Position numbers and translations under genes: made by a program
In this document: piece after piece, positions 46,402 to 58,777 of the stretch
Position numbering within the stretch: position 1 is the first letter of the stretch
How the letters are laid out: the number at the start of each line of letters is the position of its first letter
The notes under the pieces: generated by a model
Databases searched by the model: none
The model's input: the letters and a program-made list of their open reading frames with translations, nothing else
Told to the model about the DNA's origin: nothing
Origin: Pseudomonas oryzihabitans NBRC 102199
GTDB taxonomy: Bacteria > Pseudomonadota > Gammaproteobacteria > Pseudomonadales > Pseudomonadaceae
NCBI RefSeq assembly: GCF_000730625.1
Contig: NZ_BBIT01000002.1
Coordinates: 620,001-684,000, forward strand
Direction of reading: 5' to 3'
DNA length: 64,000 nucleotides

Positions 46402-47424
46402 TCAGGCGCGAAAGACCACGGCGGTATCCGGCGCCTTGCCGGTAGAGAAGCGGTGGATCTCGCGCCAGTTGCGCAGATCGACCACCGCCAGCTGGTTGTC
46501 CTCCAGGGCCGCGAAGAGCCGCTCGCCGCGGGGATCGAGGTTGAGTCCGGGCACGGCGCTGCCCATGGGCAGATAGGCGACTTCAGCGAGGGTATCGGGC
46601 CGCAGCAGCGAGAGGCTCTTGTCCGACAGGTTGGAGACCAGCAGGCTGCCATCGAGCAGGGCGGCTACCCGTACCGCTTCGCCGCGCAGCTTGACCTGGC
46701 GGATCGGCGTCAGGTCGCGGGCATCCAGCGCATGGAGGATGCCGGCGAAGCGATCCAGCACATAGAAGGTGCGCTCGTCCGGACTCAGGCAGCAGCCCTC
46801 CGGCGCCTGGCCGAGGTACCTCTTCACCGGCAGCACGGCAGGATTGTGCGCATCGACCAGGATCACCAGACCGCTCAGGGTGTCGGCAACGTAGGCGCGG
46901 CGTCCGTCACGGGTCAGGACGAAGTAGTGGCTGCGAGTGCCACCAACCGGGACGATCTGGCTGGGATATTCGGCGGTGGCGGGGCGATCGAAGCGGATGA
47001 GCAGCGAGTCGGTCTCGCTCAGCACATAGAGGCGGCCCTGGTCATCCAGGCGCATGCCGTGCAGGCGGTGATAGGGCGACAGGTCGATGGCTCTCACCAG
47101 CCGGCGCTCGGCGAGATCGATTACGCTGACCTGATGGCCGCCTTCGCCGGGCGCCTGCCAGCTCTTGACCCCGTACTGGCCGACGTAGGCATAGCGACCC
47201 TGGCGGTCCGCGACGATTTCATGGGGTTGCTCGGGCAATTCCAGACTGCCGATGCGCTTGCCATCGGCCAGGCGATAGAAGCCGAGGCCGGGGGCTTCCT
47301 TCTCGACCAGGGCGAGGTATTCGTCGCCCGCTGCGAGGGCATTGAGCGGATAGCCGCCCAGCAGGGGCAGGGCGGCACTGGCAGCCAGCAGGCCGAGGGT
47401 CCGGCGGCGATTCAGGTGGGGCAT
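46402..47424 (-). CDS. Exported beta-propeller (YncE-like) protein
   Basis: A 340-residue protein. A Tat- or Sec-type signal (NRRRTLGLLAASAALPLLG, with Arg cluster) is followed by about seven repeats of 40-45 residues of the YncE/NHL-like propeller type, such as PHEIVADRQGRYAYVGQYG, GMRLDDQGRLYVLSETDS and EGCCLSPDERTFYVLDRF. The function is unknown; such propellers bind partners or ligands in the periplasm. The ATG at 47424 has GGGAGA upstream. It lies just ahead of the efe operon on the same strand, which hints at an iron-related role but does not prove it. Confidence 0.75.
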   Translation of the reverse strand: MPHLNRRRTLGLLAASAALPLLGGYPLNALAAGDEYLALVEKEAPGLGFYRLADGKRIGSLELPEQPHEIVADRQGRYAYVGQYGVKSWQAPGEGGHQVSVIDLAERRLVRAIDLSPYHRLHGMRLDDQGRLYVLSETDSLLIRFDRPATAEYPSQIVPVGGTRSHYFVLTRDGRRAYVADTLSGLVILVDAHNPAVLPVKRYLGQAPEGCCLSPDERTFYVLDRFAGILHALDARDLTPIRQVKLRGEAVRVAALLDGSLLVSNLSDKSLSLLRPDTLAEVAYLPMGSAVPGLNLDPRGERLFAALEDNQLAVVDLRNWREIHRFSTGKAPDTAVVFRA

Positions 47425-47473
47425 AGGAGGTCTCCCGAGCGGCAAGCCTCCCTGCCAGGGTCAAGCATCCGTG

Positions 47474-47878
47474 CTAGTCGAATAGACCCTTGAACCAGGT
47501 CCAAACTCCGAAGGAGTAATCGGGAAAGATGTCGATGCCCAGCGCCGACTTGAGCAGATAGAGAAGCAGCAGACCCACCAGGCCGCAGGCCAGCAGGATC
47601 ACCGCCAGCACGGTGGCCTTGCCGAGCAGGGACAATTCCTGCTCCAGGCGGGAGAGTTGACGGTAGTTGCGACCGGCGAGGAAGACGAAGTAGTAACGGC
47701 GGTGCCAGAACTTGACGGTGCCGCGCAGATCGACGCTGTGCTTGCCCCAGCTGCGGGTGCCGAAGGCCAGCTTGAGGGCTTCCAGCTGCTCCTCGGTAAA
47801 GGATTCGCGCAGCTCTTCGGGCAGACGTTCCTTCAGACCGGCGATGAAGGGGTCGTGGCGTTTGATGCGATCCTGCAT
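47474..47878 (-). CDS. Small conserved-type membrane protein of unknown function
   Basis: A 134-residue protein. The first ~95 residues are soluble and charged (LPEELRESFTEEQLEALKLAFG, then SVDLRGTVKFWHRRYYFVFLAGRNYRQLSR). Then comes one long hydrophobic helix (ATVLAVILLACGLVGLLLLYLL) and a short tail ending FKGLFD, so it is probably a C-terminally anchored inner-membrane protein. The ATG at 47878 has AGAGGGAAG upstream. It is 49 bases upstream of the beta-propeller gene and may be co-transcribed. I do not recognise a family. Confidence 0.65.
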   Translation of the reverse strand: MQDRIKRHDPFIAGLKERLPEELRESFTEEQLEALKLAFGTRSWGKHSVDLRGTVKFWHRRYYFVFLAGRNYRQLSRLEQELSLLGKATVLAVILLACGLVGLLLLYLLKSALGIDIFPDYSFGVWTWFKGLFD

Positions 47879-47979
47879 GGAAAAAGCTTCCCTCTGAATG
47901 GTGCGAGTGCACTCTGAGAGGCCGCCCGGCCTGGCGTTCCGCCAGATCTGATGGGCGGGGCCAGTCGCAGGACGATCGG

Positions 47980-49008
47980 TCAGACGCTGACGCGCACCGG
48001 GCGCAGCACCTCGGCCCGGGCCCGCAACTGGCCGCAACCGCCATCGACATCCTGGCCCGCGGAATTGCGCACCTTGGTCAGCAGACCGCGGCTGTGCAGG
48101 TAGCGAACGATCTGCACGATGCGCTCGCCAGTGGGCCGCTGGTACTCGTCCACTTCCAGGCTGTTGTAGGGAATCAGATTGAGCACGCCGTACTTGCCCT
48201 TCATCAGCCGCAGCAGTTCGTCCATCTCATCCTGGCTGTCGTTGATGCCGGCGAGCAGGGTCCACTGGTACTGAATCGGATAGCCGATCAGTCGGGCGTA
48301 GGCTTCCCCCTGCTCGATCAGCTCGCCGGGTTCGTACCGGGGCGCCTTGGGCAGCAAGCGGGCCCTTCGCTCGGCATGGGTGCTGTGCAGCGACAGCGCC
48401 AGGGCCGGCCTGACCGCCTGCTGCGGCAGTCGCTCGAATACCCGCGGATCGCCGACGGTGGAAAACACCAGGTTGCGATGGCCGATGCCACCGGCCGTGC
48501 CCAGCAGGTCGATGGCTTCCAGCACGTTGTCCAGGTTGTGCGCCGGCTCGCCCATGCCCATGAAGACCACCTTCTTGACCGGCCTGAGGCGTCGCGCCAG
48601 GGCCACCTGGGCGACGATCTCGGCGCTGCCCACCTGACGCAGGAGGCCGCTCTTGCCGGTCATGCAGAACACGCAGCCCACCGCGCAGCCGACCTGGGAC
48701 GACACGCAGAGTCCATCACGGGGCAACAGCACGCTTTCCACCGCCTGGCCATCGCCGAGGGTCACCAGCATCCGCGCCGAACCGTCGGCGCCCGGGTGCT
48801 CCGAGGTCACCCGGGCCAGGCCTTCCAGTCGCGCGGTCAGCGCCGGAATGGCGTGGCGCACCTCCAGGGGCAGGAAATTTTCCGCCTGCTGGCGCCGGGT
48901 GCCGGTGTCCAGGGGCAGCCCCTGACACCAGGCGCGCAGGATGCGGGCGCTGTGCTTGGGCTTGGCGCCGGCATCGGCGAGCAACTGGACGACATCGGAG
49001 ATACGCAT
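47980..49008 (-). CDS. RlmN/Cfr-family radical SAM RNA methyltransferase
   Basis: A 342-residue radical SAM enzyme. The cluster motif is C-x3-C-x2-C at Cys108, Cys112, Cys115 (GCAVGCVFC), with GMGEPAHNLDNV for SAM binding and STVGDPR, LSLHSTHAERR. The C-terminal methyl-carrying cysteine expected of RlmN is kept (DVDGGCGQL, Cys325). RlmN methylates A2503 of 23S rRNA and A37 of some tRNAs. This protein is shorter than housekeeping RlmN and starts MRISDVVQLL, so it looks like a paralogue with an uncertain target. Confidence 0.85.
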   Translation of the reverse strand: MRISDVVQLLADAGAKPKHSARILRAWCQGLPLDTGTRRQQAENFLPLEVRHAIPALTARLEGLARVTSEHPGADGSARMLVTLGDGQAVESVLLPRDGLCVSSQVGCAVGCVFCMTGKSGLLRQVGSAEIVAQVALARRLRPVKKVVFMGMGEPAHNLDNVLEAIDLLGTAGGIGHRNLVFSTVGDPRVFERLPQQAVRPALALSLHSTHAERRARLLPKAPRYEPGELIEQGEAYARLIGYPIQYQWTLLAGINDSQDEMDELLRLMKGKYGVLNLIPYNSLEVDEYQRPTGERIVQIVRYLHSRGLLTKVRNSAGQDVDGGCGQLRARAEVLRPVRVSV

Positions 49009-49093
49009 GGGAAAAGGGCAGGTCGAGGGCGGGCGGCGATAATAGGACAGGGCAGGGATGCTATCCTAGTCCTTTGCAAGACGAGGACCCGTC

Positions 49094-49396
49094 ATGAAGT
49101 TCATCCACCAGCGCGAGCATCTCAACGAGGGCGACCTGGTCGTCATCCAGAGTTCGGGGGTGTGCAACATCCGCCTGATGAACGATGCCAATTTCCGCAG
49201 CTTCAAGAATGGCGGCCGCCACACCTATCACGGTGGCGCCTTCGACACCTTTCCGGCGCGCATCACGGTACCGAGCACCGGCTTCTGGAACATCACCCTG
49301 GACACCGTCACCAAGCGGCCGATCAGCGTGACCCGCAAGCCCGAGATCAAGCACTCGATCAAGATCGTTCGCCGCTCGCCTTCCCAGCTGCGCTGA
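49094..49396 (+). CDS. DUF1883 family protein
   Basis: A 100-residue cytoplasmic protein belonging to DUF1883: MKFIHQREHLNEGDLVVI, NIRLMNDANFRSFKNGGRH, FPARITVPSTGFWNITLDT and a basic tail. The family is a small beta-rich fold sometimes fused to TIR-type domains; its function is unknown. It stands alone, divergent from the RlmN-like gene and convergent with the sugar dehydrogenase. Confidence 0.85.
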   Translation: MKFIHQREHLNEGDLVVIQSSGVCNIRLMNDANFRSFKNGGRHTYHGGAFDTFPARITVPSTGFWNITLDTVTKRPISVTRKPEIKHSIKIVRRSPSQLR

Positions 49397-49431
49397 GCCG
49401 GCTGTCACCCGTCCCTGGGTGACTCCTGCCG

Positions 49432-50559
49432 CTACTTCGGCTGCAATTCGAGCAGTCGCGCCTTGGCACCGTCTTCCAGCACCCAGAGGCTGCCGTTGGG
49501 GCCTTCCTCGACGTCGCGGATGCGCGTGCCCATGGCATAGCGCTCGACCTCGCGCGCCTCTTCGCCCTTGAGTTCGATCCGCACCAGCGCCTTGGACGAC
49601 AGCCCGCCGATGAAGGCATTGCCCTTCCAGGCGGGGAAGCGGTCGCCTGCGTAGATCATCAGGCCAGCCGGCGAAATCACCGGCGTCCAGGTGATCTTGG
49701 GCGGGATGAATTCCGGGCGGGTGTCATGATCCGGAATCGGCTTGCCGCCATAGTGGTCGCCATTGGAGACCTCGGGATAGCCGTAGTTGCCGCCGCGCTG
49801 GATCAGATTCAGTTCGTCGCCACCCTGGGGGCCCATTTCCTGTTCCCACAGCCGGCCCTGGGCGTCGAAGGCGATACCCAGTGGATTGCGATGGCCCAGC
49901 GACCAGACCTGGGCCGCGACGCCGCCCTGCTGGGCGAAGGGGTTGTCGGCCGGCGTGCTGCCATCGTCGTTGAGGCGGATGAGCTTGCCTAGGTTGCCGC
50001 TCATGTCCTGGGCCGGGGTGAATTTCTGCCGCTCCCCCGAGGTGATCCACAGCTTGCCGTCCGGGCCGAATCTCAGGCGATGGCCATAGTGACCGTTGCC
50101 GGTGACCTTGGGTGTCTGCCGCCAGATCACCTTGAGCTCGCCCAGCGAACCACTGCCGTCCTCCTTCAGGGTCAGCTTGGCCCGGGCGACCGCCGCGCCC
50201 TGGGTGCCGTCTTCGCCGGCCTCGGCATAGCTGAGGTAGATCAGGCCGTTGCTGGCGTATTGCGGATGCAGGATGACATCGCCCAGCCCGCCCTGGCCGG
50301 CGGCGACCACCTTGGGTACTCCGCTGATATCCTGGGCCTTGCCGGTCTGCACGTTCAGGTGCTTGAGAACGCCGCCTTTCTCGGTGACCAGGGCGGTGCC
50401 GTCCGGCAGGAAGGCGATGGCCCAGGGTGCGTCAAGGGTGGCCCGTGGGGTGGCGGTGAAGGGCCACTGAGCTTCACTCAGCGCCTGGGGCGCGGCACTG
50501 GCATTCAGGGTGGCGAGACCGAGCAGGAGACTGCCGGCGGCTAGGGTAAGGCCTTTCAT
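49432..50559 (-). CDS. PQQ-dependent aldose sugar dehydrogenase (YliI-type)
   Basis: A 375-residue soluble glucose dehydrogenase-like six-bladed propeller. A signal peptide (about 1-23) comes first. Catalytic and PQQ/Ca features include [63 protein letters not shown] and [17 protein letters not shown]. It oxidises aldoses in the periplasm using PQQ. The ATG at 50559 has GAGGA 10 bases upstream; a GTG two codons earlier is the alternative. No PQQ synthesis genes are in the window. Confidence 0.9.
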   Translation of the reverse strand: MKGLTLAAGSLLLGLATLNASAAPQALSEAQWPFTATPRATLDAPWAIAFLPDGTALVTEKGGVLKHLNVQTGKAQDISGVPKVVAAGQGGLGDVILHPQYASNGLIYLSYAEAGEDGTQGAAVARAKLTLKEDGSGSLGELKVIWRQTPKVTGNGHYGHRLRFGPDGKLWITSGERQKFTPAQDMSGNLGKLIRLNDDGSTPADNPFAQQGGVAAQVWSLGHRNPLGIAFDAQGRLWEQEMGPQGGDELNLIQRGGNYGYPEVSNGDHYGGKPIPDHDTRPEFIPPKITWTPVISPAGLMIYAGDRFPAWKGNAFIGGLSSKALVRIELKGEEAREVERYAMGTRIRDVEEGPNGSLWVLEDGAKARLLELQPK

Positions 50560-50584
50560 GGGCACGCGGTCCTCGTCGATGGAA

Positions 50585-50606
50585 GTCCCTACACCCTAGT
50601 AGGGAC
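50585..50606. repeat. 8-bp inverted repeat between metH and the sugar dehydrogenase gene
   Basis: GTCCCTAC (50585-50592) and GTAGGGAC (50599-50606) with a 6-base loop. It lies downstream of metH in its reading direction and just before the next start codon. No T-run is seen; it may be a weak terminator or an operator. Confidence 0.4.
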
Positions 50607-50652
50607 GCCCAGGAAAAGGGCCGCGTTTTTGTTACCTGAGGCGTCTGCCAGG

Positions 50653-54363
<3,711 letters not shown>

Positions 54364-54602
54364 GGGCATTCCACAGAGATGAAGAGACGCTGGACAAAGG
54401 GTGGCAGCATAGCAAAAGCCGGCGCCTGCCCCGGTATTGGCGACGGTCCATGATGAACAGCGCTCATGCAGGGTCGGCGAGTCTTTCATGGCGAAAACGT
54501 CTGACGATCTTGCGCGTCTGGTGGGCAAGCCTTTCAAGTGCTGCTTTACTGGCAATTGACCGACGTTTACTGTGCGTCAAAACAGTGTCATGGAAGGTGG
54601 CC

Positions 54603-55598
54603 GTGATTCCTCTGGTGATATGCGACGACTCGAACATGGCGCGCAAGCAGCTGGTTCGCTCCCTGCCCGAAGGCTGGGCGGTATCCATCACCCAGGCCAC
54701 CAATGGCGAGGAAGCCCTCACGGCGCTGCGCCAGGGGCTGGGTCAGGTGATGCTGCTGGACCTTACCATGCCGATCCTGGACGGCTACGGCACCCTGGCG
54801 GCCATTCGCAACGAAGGCCTGGCGGTCAAGGTGATCGTCGTCTCCGGCGACGTCCAGGACCAGGCGGTGGCCCGGGTGCGCGAACTGGGCGCCCTGGACT
54901 TTCTGCGCAAGCCGGCCGATCCCGCCGAACTGGCCGCGGTACTCGAGCGCCATGGGCTCTATAGCCCCAGCCCTGCGGCACTGCCGGAGCCGGTCGCGCG
55001 TCCCGAGCTGGAGGTGAGCTTCCGCGACGCCTTCCGCGAGGTGGTCAACGTTTCCATGGGCCGCGCCGGCGCGCTGCTGGCCAAGGCGCTGGATGTCTTC
55101 GTCCAGCTGCCGATTCCCAACGTCAATATCCTTGAAGTCAGCGAGCTGCACATGACGCTGGTGGACGCCCAGCGCGAGGATCGCCTCAGTGCGGTCTGCC
55201 AGGGCTATATCGGCGAGGGTATCGCCGGCGAGGCGCTGCTGATCTTCCACGACTCCGAATTCGACGACATGGCCAAGCTGGTGCGCTGGCGCGAGGCAGG
55301 GGAGTCCGGTGACATCGAGATGCTGCTGGATCTGTCGAGCATCATCATCGGCGCCTGCCTGGCCGGCATCGCCGAGCAGTTCGACATCCGCTTTTCCCAG
55401 GGGCATCCGACCATCCTCGGCCACCATGCGTCCATCGACGAACTCATCGTCGTCAACAAGACCCGCTGGAAGAAGACCCTGGCGGTCGAACTCAGCTACA
55501 GCCTGGAAGGCCATAACGTCCACTTCGATCTGCTGCTGCTGTTCACCGAGGATTCGGTGAAGCGCATCACCCGCAAGATCGGCTACCTGATGAGTTGA
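54603..55598 (+). CDS. Receiver-CheC/CheX phosphatase-domain protein
   Basis: A 331-residue protein starting with GTG; GGAAGGTGG lies just upstream. Residues 1-118 form a receiver with Asp8/Asp9, phospho-acceptor Asp53 (LLDLTMPILDGYG), Ser81 and Lys103. Residues ~135-331 are CheC-like: the first active motif D-x3-E-x2-N with a later Pro is intact (Asp142, Glu146, Asn149, Pro170), while the second is degenerate (LLDLSSIIIGAC). It probably couples phosphorylation to dephosphorylation of a CheY-type protein. The end overlaps the diguanylate cyclase gene's region, implying joint expression. Confidence 0.88.
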   Translation: MIPLVICDDSNMARKQLVRSLPEGWAVSITQATNGEEALTALRQGLGQVMLLDLTMPILDGYGTLAAIRNEGLAVKVIVVSGDVQDQAVARVRELGALDFLRKPADPAELAAVLERHGLYSPSPAALPEPVARPELEVSFRDAFREVVNVSMGRAGALLAKALDVFVQLPIPNVNILEVSELHMTLVDAQREDRLSAVCQGYIGEGIAGEALLIFHDSEFDDMAKLVRWREAGESGDIEMLLDLSSIIIGACLAGIAEQFDIRFSQGHPTILGHHASIDELIVVNKTRWKKTLAVELSYSLEGHNVHFDLLLLFTEDSVKRITRKIGYLMS

Positions 55599-55600
55599 GC

Positions 55601-56566
55601 ATGGCGGCACAGATCGATATCAACGAACTCCACTGGCTGCTGGACATCGTGCAGAACATCGATGTCGGCGTGGTGGTGCTGGACCTCGACTACCGCATCG
55701 AGGTCTGGAACAGCTTCATGGAAAACCATTCCGGACGGATCCTCAGCGAGGTCAGCCAGCAGTCGCTGTTCGCCGTCTTCGCCGAAATCGACGAGGCCTG
55801 GTTTCGCGCCAAGGCCGAGAGCGTGGTGCTGCTGGGCACCCGGGCCTTTTCCATCTGGGAACAGCGGCCCTACCTGGTCCACTTCAAGAGCTACCAGCCG
55901 ATCACCGGCGTGGAAGCCTTCATGTACCAGAACGTCACCCTGCTGCCGCTGCGGGATTCCACCGGTGCCATCGCCCACATCTGCGTGGTGATCTACGACG
56001 TCACTGATGTCGCCATCAACAAGCGGCAACTGGAGCTCTCCAACGACAAGCTGCAGGAACTGTCGCGTACTGATCGCCTGACCGGTCTGGCCAACCGTGG
56101 TTACTGGGAAGAGCGCCTCACCGAGGAATTCGCCCGCCACCAGCGCTATGGCGGTCGCCTGGCGCTGATGATGCTCGACATCGATCACTTCAAGCGCATC
56201 AACGACACCTATGGTCATGCCGTCGGCGACCAGGCGATCAAGGCGCTGGCCGGGGTGATCAAGACCCATGTGCGCAATGCCGACATCGCCGGACGCTACG
56301 GCGGCGAGGAATTCGGCGTGGTGCTGCTGGACACGGCGGTGGAAGGCGCCCGGTTGCTCGCCGAACGCCTGCGCGAGGCGGTCGAGGCCATGCGGCTCGA
56401 CGTGCTGGGGACGCCCATCGCCTTCACCATCAGTGTCGGCATCACCGATCTGTCGGTGCCCCTGGGCAACCACGAGCAGATGATCCAGCAGGCGGACAAG
56501 GCCCTGTACGAATCCAAGCACAATGGGCGCAACCGGGTGACCAGTTTCGTGCACCGCCTCGACTGA
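55601..56566 (+). CDS. PAS-GGDEF diguanylate cyclase
   Basis: A 321-residue cytoplasmic enzyme making cyclic di-GMP from GTP. The PAS domain (about 10-135) has ILDIVQNIDVGVVVLDLDYRI-like sequence and WNSFMENHSG. A short coiled linker leads to the GGDEF domain (about 150-318) with an intact active site GRYGGEEFG (234-238) and the inhibitory I-site RxxD (Arg225-Asp228, RNAD). The first ATG at 55601 is 2 bases after the upstream stop; a TTG two codons earlier overlaps that stop. Translation is probably coupled to the receiver-CheC gene, pointing to one signalling unit. Confidence 0.93.
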   Translation: MAAQIDINELHWLLDIVQNIDVGVVVLDLDYRIEVWNSFMENHSGRILSEVSQQSLFAVFAEIDEAWFRAKAESVVLLGTRAFSIWEQRPYLVHFKSYQPITGVEAFMYQNVTLLPLRDSTGAIAHICVVIYDVTDVAINKRQLELSNDKLQELSRTDRLTGLANRGYWEERLTEEFARHQRYGGRLALMMLDIDHFKRINDTYGHAVGDQAIKALAGVIKTHVRNADIAGRYGGEEFGVVLLDTAVEGARLLAERLREAVEAMRLDVLGTPIAFTISVGITDLSVPLGNHEQMIQQADKALYESKHNGRNRVTSFVHRLD

Positions 56567-56647
56567 GACGATTATCCGACTGTTTCACTAGGGCTTTCGT
56601 CGAGGGGTGGGGTGGCGTAAACTTGTCACACCTGTTGAGGAGTGACC

Positions 56648-57232
56648 ATGAGCGCCATCACCATTACCGACGCGGCTCAGGATTACCTGGCCGACCTGTT
56701 GGAAAAGCAGAACACCCCCGGGATCGGTATCCGGATCTTCATTACCCAGCCCGGCACCCAGTACGCCGAGACCTGCATCGCCTACTGCAAGCCCGGCGAA
56801 GAGAAGCCCGATGACCAGCCCATCGGGCTGAAGAGCTTTACTGCCTATATCGACGCCATCAGCCAGCCCTTCCTGGAAGACGCCCTGGTGGACTACGCCA
56901 CCGACCGCATGGGTGGCCAGCTGACCATCAAGGCGCCCAACGCCAAGGTGCCCATGGTCAACGAGGACAGCCCGCTCAACGAGCGCGTCGACTACTACCT
57001 GCAGACCGAGATCAATCCGGGGCTCGCTAGCCACGGTGGCATGGTCAGCCTGGTGGACATCGTCGACGACAACGTCGCGGTCCTGCGCTTCGGCGGCGGC
57101 TGCCAGGGCTGTGGCCAGGTCGATCTGACCCTCAAGGATGGCGTCGAGCGCACCCTGCTGGAGCGGATCCCCGAACTCACCGCCGTGCGCGACGTCACCG
57201 ACCACACCAACCGCGAAAACGCCTACTACTAG
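56648..57232 (+). CDS. nfuA: Fe-S biogenesis protein NfuA
   Basis: A 194-residue carrier that receives and delivers 4Fe-4S clusters. An N-terminal degenerate A-type (IscA-like) domain (about 1-100) is followed by a NifU-like domain with the cluster cysteines Cys152-x-x-Cys155 ([12 protein letters not shown]). GAGGAG lies 6 bases before the ATG. Monocistronic with its own terminator at 57254. Confidence 0.95.
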   Translation: MSAITITDAAQDYLADLLEKQNTPGIGIRIFITQPGTQYAETCIAYCKPGEEKPDDQPIGLKSFTAYIDAISQPFLEDALVDYATDRMGGQLTIKAPNAKVPMVNEDSPLNERVDYYLQTEINPGLASHGGMVSLVDIVDDNVAVLRFGGGCQGCGQVDLTLKDGVERTLLERIPELTAVRDVTDHTNRENAYY

Positions 57233-57253
57233 AGATAGCGCGTGTTGCGGGTA

Positions 57254-57292
57254 CGAAGGGCTATCGACCGATTCGATAGCCCTTCGGCGTTT
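57254..57292. terminator. Terminator between nfuA and the PA2817-like gene
   Basis: 14-bp arms CGAAGGGCTATCGA (57254-57267) and TCGATAGCCCTTCG (57273-57286) with loop CCGAT, followed by GCGTTTC. A strong stem with a short T-run, between convergent genes. Confidence 0.75.
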
Positions 57293-57702
57293 CAGTGGCG
57301 CGCGGCGTCGTCCGGCAGGGCCATCAGGCGCTGTTCCTGCGCCCAGTCGAAGGCCTCGCCACGGGATTCCGCTTCGTGGCGACGCTCGTCCAGTCGCTGG
57401 TAGAGCGCCAGCTCTTCGTCCGGCATGAAGTGCAGGCAATCGCCGCCAAAGAACCACAGCAGGTCGCGCGGTACCCGGTGGGCGATCTGCGGATAGCGGC
57501 TGAAGATCTGGCTGAGCAGGTCCTGGCCGAGATAGGCGTACTCTTCGGGCGCCTGCGGCAGGCCGGCGACCAGTTCGTCGAAGCGGTCGAGGAACAGCGC
57601 GTGGTTCTCCGAGGGCACCTGCTCGGCCGCGCCGACGTCGGCCAGGACCGCACGCAGCTGGGCGAGGAGGGCAACGTGGTGGGCGAGATAGGAAGTGGCC
57701 AT
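57292..57702 (-). CDS. PA2817-like conserved hypothetical protein
   Basis: A 136-residue soluble protein with no signal or membrane segment and several conserved-looking blocks: NHALFLDRFDELVAGLP, QDLLSQIFSRYPQIAHRVPRDLLWFFGGDCLHFM and PDEELALYQRLDERRHEAE. It resembles the P. aeruginosa PA2817 family as I remember it. The function is unknown. The ATG at 57702 gives the shortest well-formed reading; the upstream extension overlaps the opposite gene's promoter. Confidence 0.75.
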   Translation of the reverse strand: MATSYLAHHVALLAQLRAVLADVGAAEQVPSENHALFLDRFDELVAGLPQAPEEYAYLGQDLLSQIFSRYPQIAHRVPRDLLWFFGGDCLHFMPDEELALYQRLDERRHEAESRGEAFDWAQEQRLMALPDDAARH

Positions 57703-57844
57703 GGGTGTCTCCTGAAAAAGCGGCTGCGCAGTATAGGGGCACTGTCCGACGTTGTCTGGTTCGACTAGGATCGAACCTTTGCCCTCTGCCGGGGTTATAG
57801 GAAGTAGCACTTTTCTTTGCGAATCAGTTCTTGCCGGGAGGCAC

Positions 57845-58777
57845 ATGAGTCTAGCTCTCTCCATTCGTGGTCTGACCAAGACCTACAACAACGGCTTCAC
57901 CGCGCTCAAGGGCATCGACCTCGACGTGGTCGAAGGCGATTTCTTCGCGCTGCTCGGTCCCAACGGAGCGGGCAAGTCGACCACCATCGGCATCCTCTCG
58001 ACCCTGGTCAACAAGTCCGGCGGCGAAGTCTCGGTGTTCGGCAATGACCTGGACAAGGATCCGGCGGGCCTCAAGCGCTGCCTCGGCGTGGTGCCCCAGG
58101 AATTCAACTTCAACCAGTTCGAGAAGGCCTTCGACATCCTGGTGACCCAGGCGGGCTACTACGGCATCCCGGCGCGGATCGCCGGCGAGCGGGCCGAGGA
58201 GTACCTGACCCAGCTCGGCCTGTGGGACAAGCGTGACACCCCCTCGCGCATGCTCTCCGGTGGCATGAAGCGGCGCTTGATGATCGCCCGCGCCCTGATC
58301 CACAAGCCGCGCCTGCTGATCCTCGACGAACCCACCGCCGGCGTGGACATCGAGCTGCGCCGCTCCATGTGGAATTTCCTCACCGAGCTGAACGGGCAGG
58401 GGACCAGCATCATCCTCACCACCCACTATCTCGAAGAGGCCGAACAGCTCTGCCGCAACATCGCCATCATCGACCATGGCGAGCTGGTCGAGCACACCAG
58501 CATGCGCAAGCTGCTGCAGAAGCTCAATGTCGAGACCTTCATCGTCGACGTGGTCCAGCCGCTGACGGCGGCGCCGCAACTGGAAGGCTATCCGACCCGG
58601 CTGCTGGGCGATCACTCCTTCGAGGTGGCCATCGACAAGGCCAGCGGGGTCAATGCCCTGTTCCGCCAGCTGGACGCCGCCGGCATCCAGGTGCAGAGCC
58701 TGAGAAACAAAGCCAATCGCCTGGAGGAGCTGTTTGTCTCCCTGGTGGAAAAGAATCTAGCCAAGGTCGCCCGATGA
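57845..58777 (+). CDS. ABC-2 type exporter ATP-binding protein (PA2812-like)
   Basis: A 310-residue ATPase of the DRA/CcmA-like group. Walker A is GPNGAGKSTTIG near residue 40, the signature MLSGGMKRRLMIAR and Walker B LLILDEPTAGVD follow, then the switch TTHYLEEAEQL. A C-terminal extension (about 225-310) is typical of this group. It energises the permease encoded immediately downstream (4-base overlap). The ATG at 57845 follows GGGAGG. The exported substrate is unknown (drug, lipid or polysaccharide are family options). Confidence 0.88.
   Translation: MSLALSIRGLTKTYNNGFTALKGIDLDVVEGDFFALLGPNGAGKSTTIGILSTLVNKSGGEVSVFGNDLDKDPAGLKRCLGVVPQEFNFNQFEKAFDILVTQAGYYGIPARIAGERAEEYLTQLGLWDKRDTPSRMLSGGMKRRLMIARALIHKPRLLILDEPTAGVDIELRRSMWNFLTELNGQGTSIILTTHYLEEAEQLCRNIAIIDHGELVEHTSMRKLLQKLNVETFIVDVVQPLTAAPQLEGYPTRLLGDHSFEVAIDKASGVNALFRQLDAAGIQVQSLRNKANRLEELFVSLVEKNLAKVAR

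Noticed and set aside
54364..54602. Cobalamin riboswitch upstream of metH
   Set aside because: No B12-box-like sequence or suitable stem set was seen in this short region.
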